DNA from: Zygnema circumcarinatum
Taxonomy: Eukaryota > Streptophyta > Zygnematophyceae > Zygnematales > Zygnemataceae
Reading direction: 5' to 3'
DNA length: 64,000 nt
Assembly: GCA_037447605.1 (NCBI GenBank)
Contig: CM074809.1
Location: 2,287,499-2,351,498 of the forward strand
Below are positions 1-11,063 of the stretch, one piece after another; positions within the stretch are counted from its first letter, which is position 1; every line of letters starts with the position of its first letter. The notes beneath the pieces are model-generated. The model did no database searches and was not told the DNA's origin. It was given only the letters and a program-made list of their open reading frames with translations. A program made the translations under genes and the position numbers.

Positions 1-2258
1 AAGTCGGCCGAGGTGGTATAACATGGGTCGGCTCGCGCTGCACAAGGTAACCCGCCTCCTGAGCCACGGCGGCAATAGCATCACGGACAACATTGTGGGC
101 CAAAATGCGCTCGCCACCGCGTACACACCGAAGAAGATGCACACCCTGCGCATCAATCAAACGACCACAACCACAACGGGGAGAACCCTGCAAAGGGGGG
201 TGGGGGAGCCCAAGACGAAGACGCGCAGCAAGCTGAAACTGGCTCGGAGAGAGTTGAAGGGTGGAAAAAATCGGGGTAGCAGCCAGCCACGCCCCTGCAC
301 CAGGACCAGCACAAGATCGCAATCGAGCACGCGCAACATCGGAAGGGAGAGCCGCAATAAGGGTAGAAAACTCAGCAGCAACAACCTCCTCTGTCACAAT
401 AGTCTAGACGCGCGAAACAGACTCAGCAGCCAGGGAAGCAAAATGGGGGACACGGGCTTGGGCACTAGAAGGGAGCAAACCATGAGCAACGCGCAAAGCA
501 ATCTGGAAAGGAAGATGACCATCATCAACATGAGCAACAACAGACTGGAGCAACGGACGATCATCCACAAGGAAACGTGAAGCTAGAATCGGAGCAACAA
601 GAGCCCAACTACCCAAAAAAGCAGGGGATGCAATACGTGCAGTTGGGACAAGCCCCAAACCGCCTGCAGAAATAGTGAGCGAGGCTTGCAAACGAGCAAG
701 CGGGCCTTCCGGCCGATCAAAAATACCCGCACCCAAGAGGCGATGACACACAGAAAATAAACGCTCATCAAAAGATTGCAAGGAAACAAGAAAAGCATCG
801 GTAGGAGGGAGGGTCCGTAAGAGGTAAGAGGGATGTAAGGCAAAACAACGAGTCAATAAGGAAAAAGCCACCTGAGGATCAGAAAGGTGAGGCAACTCAT
901 CAACCTGAGACACATCCTCAACCAAAGCATCCTCCACAAAACGATCAACATATGATGCAGCTCCAAAAGGGCAACCAAGAACGCGGATACCAAGCGCGTC
1001 TGAGCAAGTCTGTGTACCCGACGGTAGCGAAAGGGAAGCGGGGAGACCAACTGGAGACCAAGCAAAACATTTGGACAAATTAACAGTAAGCTGCAAAGCT
1101 GCCAGTCGAGTACTGAAATCAGTAAAGGCAACAACAACCTGGTCAGCGGGGCCAAGAATGTGAGTATTGTCAGCAACGGAAGGGAAAAGGCACCCTGGAA
1201 AGGCCTGGGCAGACGCTTGAAGCGCACGAAGGTGTGCCAAAGCAAACAAAGGACCCCCCAAAGGGTCGCCCTGGCGCGTCCCTGTCGCAGACTCAAGATT
1301 GCCAAGAAAATTGCTAGTACCGCCAAAAGGGAAAAGGAGAGGGCTCGAACGAGAATAAAAGGCACGAACAAAGGGAAAAATAGAGGCGATAGGGGCAGGA
1401 GCCTCGCGCAACTCCCGAAAAATCTCCTCACGTGCAACACTGTTGAAGGCGTTTGTCACATCAACCTGCAAAACCACCCAATCCGGATGAAGGTCAAGCG
1501 TCGCTCGAATACCATGAACGACCGCCTCGCAACCCCCAGGGGTTGCGACACCAAACTGATAAGGGGAAAAATGATCCTGAAAAGCCCCCTGCAACTGCAA
1601 ACACATAGCACGGGCAACCACACGATACAAGACCTCCCCCACAGCGATGGGGCGAACGCCGTCGACAGGCTTGGCAAGAGCCACTAAGCGAGCAGAAGTA
1701 AGGAGATGACTAATAGACACAGGGACACGACCCTGAGCAATGATGGAAGCAAGCTGAAAAAACAAATCAAAGCCACCCTCGCCCATGTCGGGAGAGAACA
1801 CATCACGAAATAACTCATAAACCATGCCCGATGGCCCCCCAGCAGACAAATGGGGGGACCGGGTGACCGCCCGCGCAAAGGCAACACGATCAAGCACAAA
1901 AACGTCGACTGGCTCAAAAGTATCAATAAACGACGGGAGGGCCGCCGGGGCAGGTGGGTGAAGAGTGCGCAAGCAATCCAAGGTATCAAGAGTCGCAGGG
2001 GCAGGTGTAAAAGGCCGTAGAGCTCGAGCGGCACGAGAGAGCTCCCCACATCGACCTAGCTGCACAGCCCGACGGTGCCGAGCGGGGGCGTCAGAAAGGG
2101 AAGGCGAACGGCTAGTGGTCGACGTAGACAGAGCACGAATACGATCCGTATGCTCCGCCTGCAAAAGCTCCCAATCCCCTGCTGAAAAACGAAGGCACCG
2201 CCGACGGGTCTCATTGATGATGCTATAATTATCAATAGTGGAAGAGCACACCCATGAT
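1..2258 (-). pseudogene. Reverse transcriptase of a non-LTR-like retroelement, decayed and cut at both ends
   Basis: Read on the minus strand, this is a reverse transcriptase. It has an RT motif A (VDVTNAFNSV), a motif B (RQGDPLGGPLF) and a catalytic box in the context FPSVADNTHILGP. A C-terminal Cys-rich patch (CGCGRLID, then HLLRC) follows near the window start. The open frame covers about 404-2230. It ends in an in-frame TAG at 404-406, and the same frame resumes directly afterwards. A frameshift near 255-275, beside an A6/G4 run, moves the conserved tail into another frame. The catalytic box reads ADN (codon 1166-1168) where this group usually has ADD. The 5' end is lost at the fold-back element starting at 2265, and the 3' end runs off the window. 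Long reverse-strand frames here are shadows. The element clade is inferred. Confidence 0.85.
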
Positions 2259-2264
2259 AAAATA

Positions 2265-2881
2265 AGGGGGCGACTATTTACAGTGTACGGATTCTGAATG
2301 TAGTGTACGATTTCGCCGGGCAGCAAAAAAATCCTTTTTTTGGTTGCCCGGCGCTGTTTCATACTTTTTAGAATAGATACAGACCTTTTTTCGTCGGATG
2401 TACGGATAGTGATTTGAAATGTACGAAGCGCGCGCGTCTACAAGGTAGAAGGGCGAAAAAAGTGGATTCCGCGGACGGCAGTCGGAAATGGCGGGAATAA
2501 AAACTGACAGATTTTTCCTGAAACACGCTACGTTATGTGCCCTATCTTTCTCTGTCAGTTTTAATTCCGGCCATTTCCGACTGCCGTCCGCGGACTCCAC
2601 TTTTTTCGCGTCTCGTTTCGTCACGTCACGGTCCCAAACATACTTCCCACGTCATATGTTGCCGCACCAATCATGTCGCTCCACGTGTTGCGCCCTTCTA
2701 CCTTGTAGACGCGCGCGCTTCGTACATTTCAAATCACTATCCGTACATCCGACGAAAAAAGGTCTGTATCTATTCTAAAAAGTATGAAACAGCGCCGGGC
2801 AACCAAAAAAAGGATTTTTTTGCTGCCCGGCGAAATTGTACACTACATTCAGAATCCGTACACTGTAAATAGTCGCCCCCT
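2265..2881. mobile_element. Fold-back (MITE-like) element with a 6-bp target duplication
   Basis: Long terminal inverted repeats start AGGGGGCGACTATTTACAG at 2265 and end with the complement at 2881. The left arm runs to about 2511. The right arm occupies 2554-2612 and 2690-2881, broken by about 78 unmatched bases, and the loop is about 40 bases. AAAATA flanks both ends (2259-2264 and 2882-2887), which fits a target-site duplication. No transposase is encoded. It sits at the broken 5' end of the reverse-transcriptase pseudogene, so it probably inserted there. Blocks inside the arms (CGCCGGGCAG and a TAGATACAGACC-like run) recur in the elements near 10.5 kb and 20.4 kb. Confidence 0.85.
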
Positions 2882-3974
2882 AAAATAAATGAGTGAGTTA
2901 ATATTAGGCTGGGGGTTGACGGGCTTCCACGGCAATGAAACAAAACGGGTGCCTTGTGCGACTTGGAAGACGCTCAATACCAAAACACCTCTTAAAGTCA
3001 ATATGCTTGCCGTGTAGATGGTTGATGTGGATGGTATATGGAGCAGACGAGGAGAGGAGCGAGCGCCTCTTACGGCGGACACCTGTGGGACGATTCTACA
3101 ACTCGTACGGCTAGTACGAATAGTACGTACAGTACGGACAGTACGGCTAACATTGAGTTACCGTACAAAAAGGTGGTTTCGGCAAAATCGGGGCGAATTT
3201 CTTGGGAGCGCACTGTACAGGGTGGAAAATATGAGGACCCCCCACTGTACACGAATTTTTGACTTATCGTAAATTCCTAATATTTGCCACCCTCTTACTT
3301 GCGTTCCCCAAGAAATTCGCCCTGATTTTGCTGAAACCACTTTTTTGTACGGTGTCTGCGTTAAATGTATTAGGGGTGTTAACCTAACCTAACCTATGTT
3401 TCAATACAAAATCTGTTAATCGAAACGACTTTCGAACATGGGTCACGCTATTCCGATGTAAAGTAAGTACTAATAAAATCTCTAAGTCGTACTGTATGTG
3501 TACGGCACCAATAGGAGCTTGTGTAATTAAATGTACGGCACCAATAGGAGCTCGCGACATGGCCCGCCGGGCGGCCATGCGCCTCCGTACATAGAGAAAC
3601 AGTACGGCCGCAAGCCGGTCTAACATAATACCGCGCGCCTAATGTTAACTTCCTGATATTTTCAAATTCCAATAATTTCGCCCAATATTTGCCGAAACCA
3701 TGGCGAATTTATATATAGGAGGGGGTACTGTAATGTACTATACAGTAGACCCCCCCAATATTTTCGCCATGGTTTCGGCAAATATTGGGCGAAAATATTG
3801 GATAGCGAAAATATAAGGGTGGCCGTGTTAACAATAGGCGGGCGGTATTAGGTTAGACTTACAGTAGGGGGTCCTCATATTTTCCACCCTGGTTCCGGGC
3901 AAAATGAGGCGAAAATATTAAATTTGCATATATAAGGTTCGTGTTACGAATAGACGGGCGGTATTATGTTAGAG

Positions 3975-4210
3975 TTCATGTTGGACCGTACGTATCGTAC
4001 CGTATCATATCGTACCGTGTCGTACTGTATCATTTAGCATCGTATCGTATCGTGACATATCGTGACGCATAGACGTAGTTTTCCGCTTTCTGTTGTTCGC
4101 CTCAGCTCGTACAGCTCGTACGGACAATACCATATCGGGGCGTTTCGTATCGTATCGCCTAGTATCGTAAAGTATCGTACCGATCGTTCCGTGTCGTATC
4201 GTATCGAAGC
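3975..4210. repeat. Degenerate CGTATCGTAT repeat
   Basis: Short imperfect repeats of CGTATCGT and CGTACCGT make up most of this stretch, with a smaller block at 4459-4490. They lie between fragments of the mariner-like elements. No coding sense was found. Confidence 0.6.
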
Positions 4211-4549
4211 CAGGAAGAAGGGGAGAAGGGCGAGCGCCTCTTACGGCGGCACGAGCGGGGAGATTAGGTGAGTTTTGCGGAAGCCCGTAACGGCTAGTAC
4301 ATATAGTACGGATAGTACGGCTAGTACGAATAGTACGAATAGTACGGCTAACACAAGTTACCGTACAAAAAGGTGGTTTCGGCAAAATCGGGGCGAAAAT
4401 ATTGAGGACGCAGTCCTTGGGGTGGTAAATACGAGGACCCCCCACTGTACTGTTTGTTCGTACATATCGTATCGTATCGTACCGTATCGAAGCCACGAAC
4501 AAGAGTAGAGGAACGAGCGCCTCTTACGGCGGCACGTGCGGGAAGAGTC

Positions 4550-4712
4550 TTGAGCCCGTAACGGCTAGTACAGCTAGTACGGCTCGTAGGGTTAGTACAG
4601 TACGGCTAGTACGGCTAGTACGGACCTTAAGGCTAGTACAGTACGGTCAATACGGCTAGTACAGTTCGTAAGGCTAGTACGGTACGGCTAGTACGAACAG
4701 TACGGCTGGTAC
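4550..4712. repeat. Degenerate GTACGGCTA tandem array
   Basis: About 15 imperfect copies of the 9-mer GTACGGCTA (variants GTACAGCTA and GTACGAACA) run in tandem. A smaller block lies at 4295-4350 and another at 3105-3150. Each is followed by a TTACCGTACAAAAAGGTGG-like or AAAAAGTGG stretch that belongs to the neighbouring element copies, so the array probably spread with them. Confidence 0.7.
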
Positions 4713-4873
4713 GAAAAAAAAAGAAGTGAAGAGAAGAAGTACAAAAAAGTGGTTTTGGCAAAATCAGGGCGAAAATATTGGGTAGCGAAAATAAGAGGGG
4801 CGAAAATATTGTGGGGGTCTACTGTATGCTGAAATTTAGTACGGCCATGGTCAATGACTGACCCCCCCTATTG

Positions 4874-5463
4874 CTGAAGTTTAACAAGATCTCATTCATG
4901 AAAGCACATTGAAATAGCACATCGGTACAAAATCAGCATTTGCCTTCTCAGCCGGATCCACCCCTGTCCTGATTTCTTCAACTATCCGCCCTCCTTCGCA
5001 GTAACAAGAACAGTTCAAGCTGAGAGTTAAGCCACAACTGCAATAGCTACAGAGTTGTTACATGGAACCTGCCGCAGCAAAACTGATGTGCGGTAGGTTA
5101 GCAACCCAACTCAGGACACCTCGGAGGGACTGTGAACTACTGAAAGCGGAAAAGATAATCGAAAACAAAAATAAGGAAAGGAAAAAAAAAGGGGAATAAC
5201 ATTCCATCGTTCTTCCAAAAAATAATGCTACATCCAAATCGACCCGCCGCCTGAAGCTTTTTGTTGACAGTATAAATCTGTACAGGTGGAGGCGGCACCG
5301 ACCAAATGCTGTGTCAGTCAGCCGAGCCCCTTGCACTGGCTGACCTTTTTCTTATTGTGTTGTTGTCCTTTTTGCCGCATCCATTGAACAAGGTATTGTC
5401 ACACACGTTTGATGGGATCTGGCGCCTTTCAGCCCTTCAACAGGGAGCGGGTAACGCGACACC
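4874..5463. other. Spacer downstream of the GT34 gene, no feature seen
   Basis: No family-like coding sequence, RNA gene or repeat was recognised. The part next to 5464 should hold the 3' untranslated region of the minus-strand glycosyltransferase gene. Confidence 0.5.
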
Positions 5464-8400
5464 TCAGGCAGCCGGAGCAGCTTCTGCTGGCGGGGCAGTG
5501 AACTTGTGAGGGACGCCATGTGACTCGGCAATAGACGCCCGAGTGGTGATGTTAAGTCTCGTCACAGCGCTGGTTGAGAGGGAGACGTGACGGAAACCAT
5601 AGCGTCGAAGCACTTGGTCATCGCCAAAGTGGAAGCCCCTGCACCGAGCATCAAGGGAGGGTCTTAAAGCTTCCACCTTGTGCAGGAGCGGCTCAGCTTT
5701 TTCCCTTTCAAGGTTGAGCATACAATACAGGTAGGTGCATTTATTCAATTCATCTGCTCACCGGTTCATTTGGTCAATGCACTCCTCCACGTTCTGCACA
5801 CCGAAGTCCTCACAGGACTCACAGCCAACGTAGTGAGTGACAAAGGGCCACCTATCGTCTCCTAAGCCAGGGTGGTGCTTAGCCCTCATCTCCTCAAACC
5901 TGCAGTCCCTCCAAGGCACCATGGAGGCTGAGCAGTCGGCCACAGTTTTTGAGTTACTACCTGAGAAACAGACACACTCCCCCAAAGCATTCTTCTTCAT
6001 CGTATCAAAGCCACCTTTCATCAGCATATCCTCTCACCTGGAGCTCAATGTGGCCCAGTAACCATGTAAGTGATAGCTGTTCTCAAGAAATATTTTTGGA
6101 CCCCACTTGTTGCGTTGATGACTCATTAACCACACCAATGCGGACTGATCATCCGCATCCATTGCTGGCCGCCCCTGACATTCTCAAGCCAAAGCTCATG
6201 TCAGGAGAAAAGTTGCACGCAACACACTTTCAATTGGTTTGCCTCTGCAGGGCTAACAAAGGAACGGTGTTGGAACAGAAAGTCAAGCATTACTTGCAAG
6301 AATTGCATCCTGTGAACGGAAAGGCATGTAGCAAAGGTTCTATCTAAACTGACTTTGAGTTCTGAAGTAAGGATGCGCCCCGCCTCCTCTCTGATGCTGC
6401 CCTGGGGGCCCATCAGGGCCCACTCGTCTAGGAGGTTCAAGGACCACTGCAACCACCATCCAACATGTACTGCAGGTCAACCTCCGTCTACCACCGCCGT
6501 TTTCATTTTTCGTCTTGAATACAGAAATTTCGATAGGCAGGTTGCAACTTTGCTCACTAATCAAGGCTACTGCATTCTGCTGCTCATGGGAGATGCTTAA
6601 ATTCATGATATAAAAAACCTCCAGACAACCTAATGAAGGCATGAGCCACAGATAACATGCAATAGTGGCAGATAGCAGCCTCTGAACGAGTAAACTGAGG
6701 CACGCATAATCCTTTCAACTCCTCGCAGCATATTTGATGTATTACGTAACCAGACCGTTAGCAAGGTAAATGCAAAGCAAAGCACGTCCAAAGCACTTGT
6801 CCGCGACACCCATGACAACATTGACCCGAAGAACTTCCCAAACTCTTACCTGACAGTTCCTAAGCAAAAAACTTCCTGTGTTCAGCCCCACCCTGCACAG
6901 CAAACGGTTGGATTTCCATGTAAATTCATTTAAGACATCACCAACATAACTCATCATGTCTTGCAAGAGGTCGAGCAGAGGATTGAAGCAAACTACAAAG
7001 CCTCACCAATGCTTTCCAATAAGTGCTAGGAAATCCTTATTTCTGCAGTTGGCAATGCCGAACACATTCACCTGCTCCTGGTTCTAATCCCATTCACATT
7101 CAAGCATTGGCTCGCCCTCCAAAACTTGAACATAGTCTATAATTCGTGAATGATGGCCTGCCCTTCTATATCTAGTAGTAGAATCAAGCATTTAAATGAA
7201 ATGCATCACGTACAACGAATGCATAATTTCCTTGCACCGCACAGCTCTGCAGCTACAGTTGTGTCTCATGTAGCTCACCAGTCCTTCTCCTTGTACACGA
7301 GGTCATCCCAACCAGGGACCACCTGTGAGAACTCGGCATATTTCCTCATTGGCAATTTGAATTTCATATCTGTAAATCCGCACGAATTGCTTGATGAGTT
7401 TCCTCAGACTGCTTTTGTTTTGTTGATACTTTGTAGGATGTTCACATCCTCTCCCTGGATGTTTGAGTAGTTTACACGACTGACATGAAGAACACACAAT
7501 CAGTTAAGCATGAAAAAGAAAAACCACCCTTCATGGTTAAGGGCTTCATACCTGTGATGAATGCGTCTGAGTCAATCCACCAGAACCACTCAACTTCGGG
7601 ATGAAGAAGCATGAGGCGCCGCAAAAGAGGAAGCTTTGCCCATGTTCCCGCCATTGTAAGATCCATGACAGCCATGTTGAAATGGACTTCTATGCCTTTC
7701 TGCCGGCAATAGTCCAGTTTGTTTTTTAAGGATTTTAGCAGCAGATGATCTCCTATCGGACTCTGACACGTTTCTGGGCCAGATCCAGTAACGAGCATCA
7801 TCTTTGGGTCGTCAATCGTCCCATTGGCACCCGGGTTGCCTGCGAGAAACTCCTCCCTTTGGATGTCCCAATCTGTTTGTCAACCATCAAACCCATAACA
7901 CTTGTCACTGGCTTCCGCAATCGAACTGTATGAGCCTGGTGAGTCCACTTTAAGAAGAAGTCTCCAACTATATCCATCTGGCAAGGTGCAGTGTCAGTGG
8001 AAAAAGAGCTGGTTCAGGCCAAAAAAGAATTTCTGTATCACCATGTGGAAGTCGTTTTTTGAAAATGTTCAGGACTTCTGTCTCGGTGTTAACTCGAAGG
8101 GTTCGTTGGTCAGAGCCCAAAAAAAATGGCTATTCATGACAAACATATGAACAAGGCTACCCTCCGGGCAATACAGAGAAGCTAGGGACGACGGCAGACG
8201 ATCAAAGGAAACTGATGAAAAGAAGTTAAAGCCTCTTACGAACAACCTTCGAGAATCTGGTGAGACAAGAGCTTGAAGCTGAGAACGGAAGTACATGCAG
8301 ACTTCCAGAACACATCAACAAGCGTGAATATTATGGGGATCTTTGTGAATCCTCAATCATTTGCATTGTAGCATTGGCGTAAGCTGCTTTGTTTTACAGC

Positions 8401-9351
8401 TTGGACCACGACAAAGTGGAAGAAATATCCACAGTCTTTAAAGCCCAATTGAAGATACTGCAAAGTACCTTGCTTTCGCCGAAGAAAACAAAGACCATAA
8501 TGTACCAGCCCTACTAACCATTGTAATGACCATTGGAATCACATAATTACCGCTAAACTGTTAAGTCTGAATGGTAGTGACGAGAAAAAGGGTGAGTAAG
8601 CCATACCTGACACAAGTGGTCCCAATCTGAAAGGCACCTTTGGATCGTGTTCTGCAGCCAACAGCTCACGGCTCAAAGCTCCACGACCGTACTTGGCTTT
8701 TTTCTGTGCAAGCAAAAAGGTAAAGAACCTTGAAGCCAATTCATTCCTACGCTTACCGCTCTTGTGTTCACTCAAAGGAGAAGCTAGATGCAACGGCGAC
8801 CTTCTCAGAAAGGCCAAAGAGGTCAAAAGGCCAAAAAAAGGCCAAAACCTCGATAAAGCCTCATGACGACTAGTCAGACTTAATTGCTCCAAACTGAAAA
8901 ACAAGACCAGGTACTGAGGAACTAAAGAGAGCACTCTCTCCGACGGCAAATATTGTCATGGAGGACTGCTTCTGATATTACCCTAGCGATCTGCGAAGCA
9001 ATCCTACCTCTGGCTGCAGCTAACCTGCTGAATGGCGCGTCGGGCCTGAAAGTTCTGGAGCTCTCTACGTACAAGCAGGACGTCTTGCTCCGGCGTTCCA
9101 AACTTGCCCGCGCCCATGGTCCCGCGCAGCACTAGCAGCGTGATGAAGCCACAGATGAGAGTAATGCGGAAGTCGTAGCACCCTTTCTGGAAGCGCCGCC
9201 AGCGAGGATGGCTCATGATGTGGTGCAGATGCACGCGGATCCGCTGCGAGTTCAGCGTCTCCAGCGCGCCGACCATCTGCTGGGCCAACGGCGTCTGGAG
9301 GGCGGACTCGCGCACCTTGCGCCACATGTCCAGCGCGGCGGGCGACGCCAT
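5464..9351 (-). CDS. GT34 glycosyltransferase, xyloglucan 6-xylosyltransferase-like
   Basis: Nine exons on the minus strand join in phase: 9351-9025, 8703-8607, 7872-7552, 7369-7279, 6892-6850, 6446-6354, 6174-6038, 5899-5762 and 5638-5464. They give 473 residues, close to the usual 450-470. The protein has a short cytosolic tail, one signal-anchor helix (about residues 63-79) and a lumenal catalytic domain. Family marks are VSDWDIQREEF, MLVTGSGPETC, the metal-binding DSD (242-244, in WWIDSDAFITDM), GWDDLVY, GLNTGSFLLRNCQWSL, DADDQSALVW, SYHLHGYW and HHPGLGDDRWPFVTHYVG. Members act in the Golgi and add xylose from UDP-xylose to the glucan backbone of xyloglucan; some plant relatives are galactomannan galactosyltransferases, which sequence alone does not exclude. 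All introns are GT-AG. The coding strand upstream of the ATG is CT-rich (about 9390-9460). Confidence 0.93.
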
Positions 9352-9557
9352 GGCGGAGAAGAACCAGCAATGGAAGGAGGGAGAGTGTGAGAGAGAGAGA
9401 GAGAAAGAGAAAGAAAGAGAGCGAGAGAGGGCGAGAGAGATGGAGAGAGGGAGTGAAAGCGAGCGGGCAGGTCACAGCGAGGCTGCCGCCATGGAGGGAG
9501 GGAGGGAGGAATGCTCTCTGCTCTGCGCATTTGCCGAGGCGCCGCCCCGGCGCTGCC

Positions 9558-9870
9558 TCCGTACGTACGGCACTGTACGGTTTCCATACGATCCCGTGTG
9601 TCTCTGTACGGAGGGCGGCGCGTGAAAGGGAGTGACGGCAGCGCGCGGCGCTGTTCGAAATTTGAATGGGGGGGGGCGCAGGGCGAACTGCGAATGGCAG
9701 AGCGCCACGTGGTGAACAGGATCTCGTCTGCCCTCATGGCGGCCTGCCATTGGCGGGGCGGCCACACAAAAAAAAAGGCGAGCAACGGAGGTCGGGGCTC
9801 TGCGCATGCACGGGAGGGAGCGGGTGCACCGTACGATCCAATGTACGGAAGTATCGTACGGTCGAACGCT
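9558..9870. promoter_or_regulatory. GTACG-motif cluster upstream of the GT34 start
   Basis: CGTACG/GTACGG occurs at about 9560-9590, 9605, 9829, 9842 and 9854, within 200-520 bp upstream of the minus-strand ATG at 9351. A CCAAT-type ATTGGC lies near 9749. A regulatory role is inferred only from position and recurrence. Confidence 0.35.
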
Positions 9871-10331
9871 TGTACCAGCGCTTGTACCCCCCTTATGAAC
9901 AGGCTTTTGAATTTTTTGAATTGTTCAAAGAGGGCATGTCAGACTTAATAAGTTGTTCGTAAGTTTGACTCCAAAACGAGTACTTCGGTGAGACGCGATA
10001 CGCTTGTAGAGGAGTACTCCAATAACTTTTTTTTTTCGTAAGATTTTGTTAGAGTCTGGCATAACGAACTCCGCGCTCGCCACGAACAGTCGGTCGGAGG
10101 GGCACAATGTTACTTGAGTTTGAACATGATTTCTTGATCTTGGAGCTTCGCGATGAGCAGTTCAACTCTGTTTCGTGGTGTTTGAAATGTTCAATGTTGT
10201 CGCTCACACGAGCGCACTCCAGCGGCGGATTGCGAGTGGACCAACCCAGACTTGGCAGACTTCAACCTGAACGTGCGCGTGCCCCAACGACGAGGACTCC
10301 GGGAGCGCAACAACAAAATCATTTCAGTTGG

Positions 10332-10432
10332 GGGGTGACCCGTTCCTCGTGGTTCCCTGTGCTGCGATTGTCCATGTACATTTGATGGCCTCGCCAACTT
10401 GAGTTCATTGCCCTATCCATGCCCTCCCCTTT
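10332..10432 (+). repeat. Dispersed repeat, copy A
   Basis: This copy carries GTGACCCGTTCCTCGTGG, TTCCCTGTG, then GTCCATGTACATTTGATGG and CCTCGCC. The same ordered blocks recur at 10828-10872 (short copy), 22270-22360, 22940-23010 and 36780-36880. No terminal inverted repeats or coding sense were seen, and I do not recognise the family. Confidence 0.65.
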
Positions 10433-10499
10433 CAGATACAATCGGGATTGGGATAAGACACTCGAATCAATTCAGAAATATATATTTTTTTCCGGGGGA

Positions 10500-10735
10500 T
10501 TGCTAAATTCACAGCTTCTTGTCTAGATACAGACATTTTTTCGCCTGGCAGATTCTATTTTAGAAAAAAAAAAAAAAGGGGGTTCAAAACGAAGAATGCT
10601 TTTTTTACACCTTTTTTTACTAGGCACACACCTTTTCCCCTTGGCCAGATTGAAGGTTTAAAAACCCTAAAAACGCATTTTATTTTCAATGCGTTTGCCC
10701 TGCTCCCCACCCCCTTGCAAGCAGTTAGCGCAACG
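10500..10735. mobile_element. Relic of a CGCCGGGCAG-type fold-back element
   Basis: A TCTAGATACAGACATTTTTTCG block is followed by CCTGGCAGATTCTATTTTAG, then by ATGCTTTTTTT, ACACCTTTTTTTAC and a second, decayed arm. The blocks and their order match one arm of the intact element at 20351-20597. The hairpin is eroded. Confidence 0.5.
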
Positions 10736-10827
10736 CAATTCATTTCTTTGTTTTAATGGAGAGAGAAAGAGGGCAAGCGAGGAAGTCCAATTCTTGTTCA
10801 AGTCAAGAAGCTTTCGACCAAGAAGCT

Positions 10828-10872
10828 TTTTGTCCATGTACATTTGATGGCCTCGCCATCGCGAGTTCAATG
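10828..10872 (+). repeat. Dispersed repeat, copy B (short)
   Basis: TTTTGTCCATGTACATTTG, then ATGGCCTCGCCATCGCGAG and TTCAATG, matches the core of the other copies. It lies about 200 bp upstream of the nucleoside hydrolase start codon, in the same orientation as copy A. Confidence 0.6.
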
Positions 10873-11063
10873 AAAGTTTCCTCTCTTTCGACCCCCTACT
10901 GTACTGTACTGTACATGAACCTGTACGGACGGCCTTGCTTTACCGTAGCAGCGCGGGCTTGGCCGTCCCGTGCCTCGTTGCAAGGGTGCTCCCTCCCTCC
11001 CTCCCTCCCTCGCCCCGCTCTTAGAGCCGAGCTGAGCCTGCGAAAGCAGGCACTGGGCGGGCC

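Larger units (their letters stand above)
3228..4873. mobile_element. Cluster of rearranged pogo/mariner-like non-autonomous elements
   Basis: Several partial copies of one element lie here in both orientations. The terminal motif CAGT(A/G)GACCCCC appears at about 3228-3247, 3754-3765, 3865-3880, 4430-4447 and 4803-4826, usually next to TA. It is followed by AATATTTTCGCC and by GCCGAAACCA. The interior of the copy at about 3295-3790 (an ATTAGGGGTGTTAACC stretch, then an ATAAAATCTCTAAGTCGTAC stretch) matches the interior of the intact element at 38677-39092. A second terminal type at 4833-4873 (TTTAGTACGGCCATGG then TGACCCCCC) recurs inverted at 30017-30053. No transposase frame is present. Assignment to TA-targeting Tc1/mariner/pogo elements rests on the termini and TA flanks only. 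Confidence 0.7.
9352..11063. other. Divergent intergenic region between GT34 (-) and nucleoside hydrolase (+)
   Basis: No gene was recognised. The stretch holds a (GA)-rich leader (9391-9460), GTACG-motif clusters (9558-9615 and 9829-9870), two copies of the dispersed GTCCATGTACATTTGATGG repeat (about 10332-10432 and 10828-10872), and a relic of the CGCCGGGCAG-type fold-back family at about 10500-10735. Confidence 0.6.

Noticed and set aside
23-580. 185-codon plus-strand frame at the window start
   Set aside because: It is the reverse of the reverse-transcriptase pseudogene, whose conserved motifs lie on the minus strand.
6201-6345. Open frame inside the GT34 gene between exons 6 and 7
   Set aside because: It has no family similarity, and the flanking exons join perfectly without it (SELK-GRPAMDADDQ).
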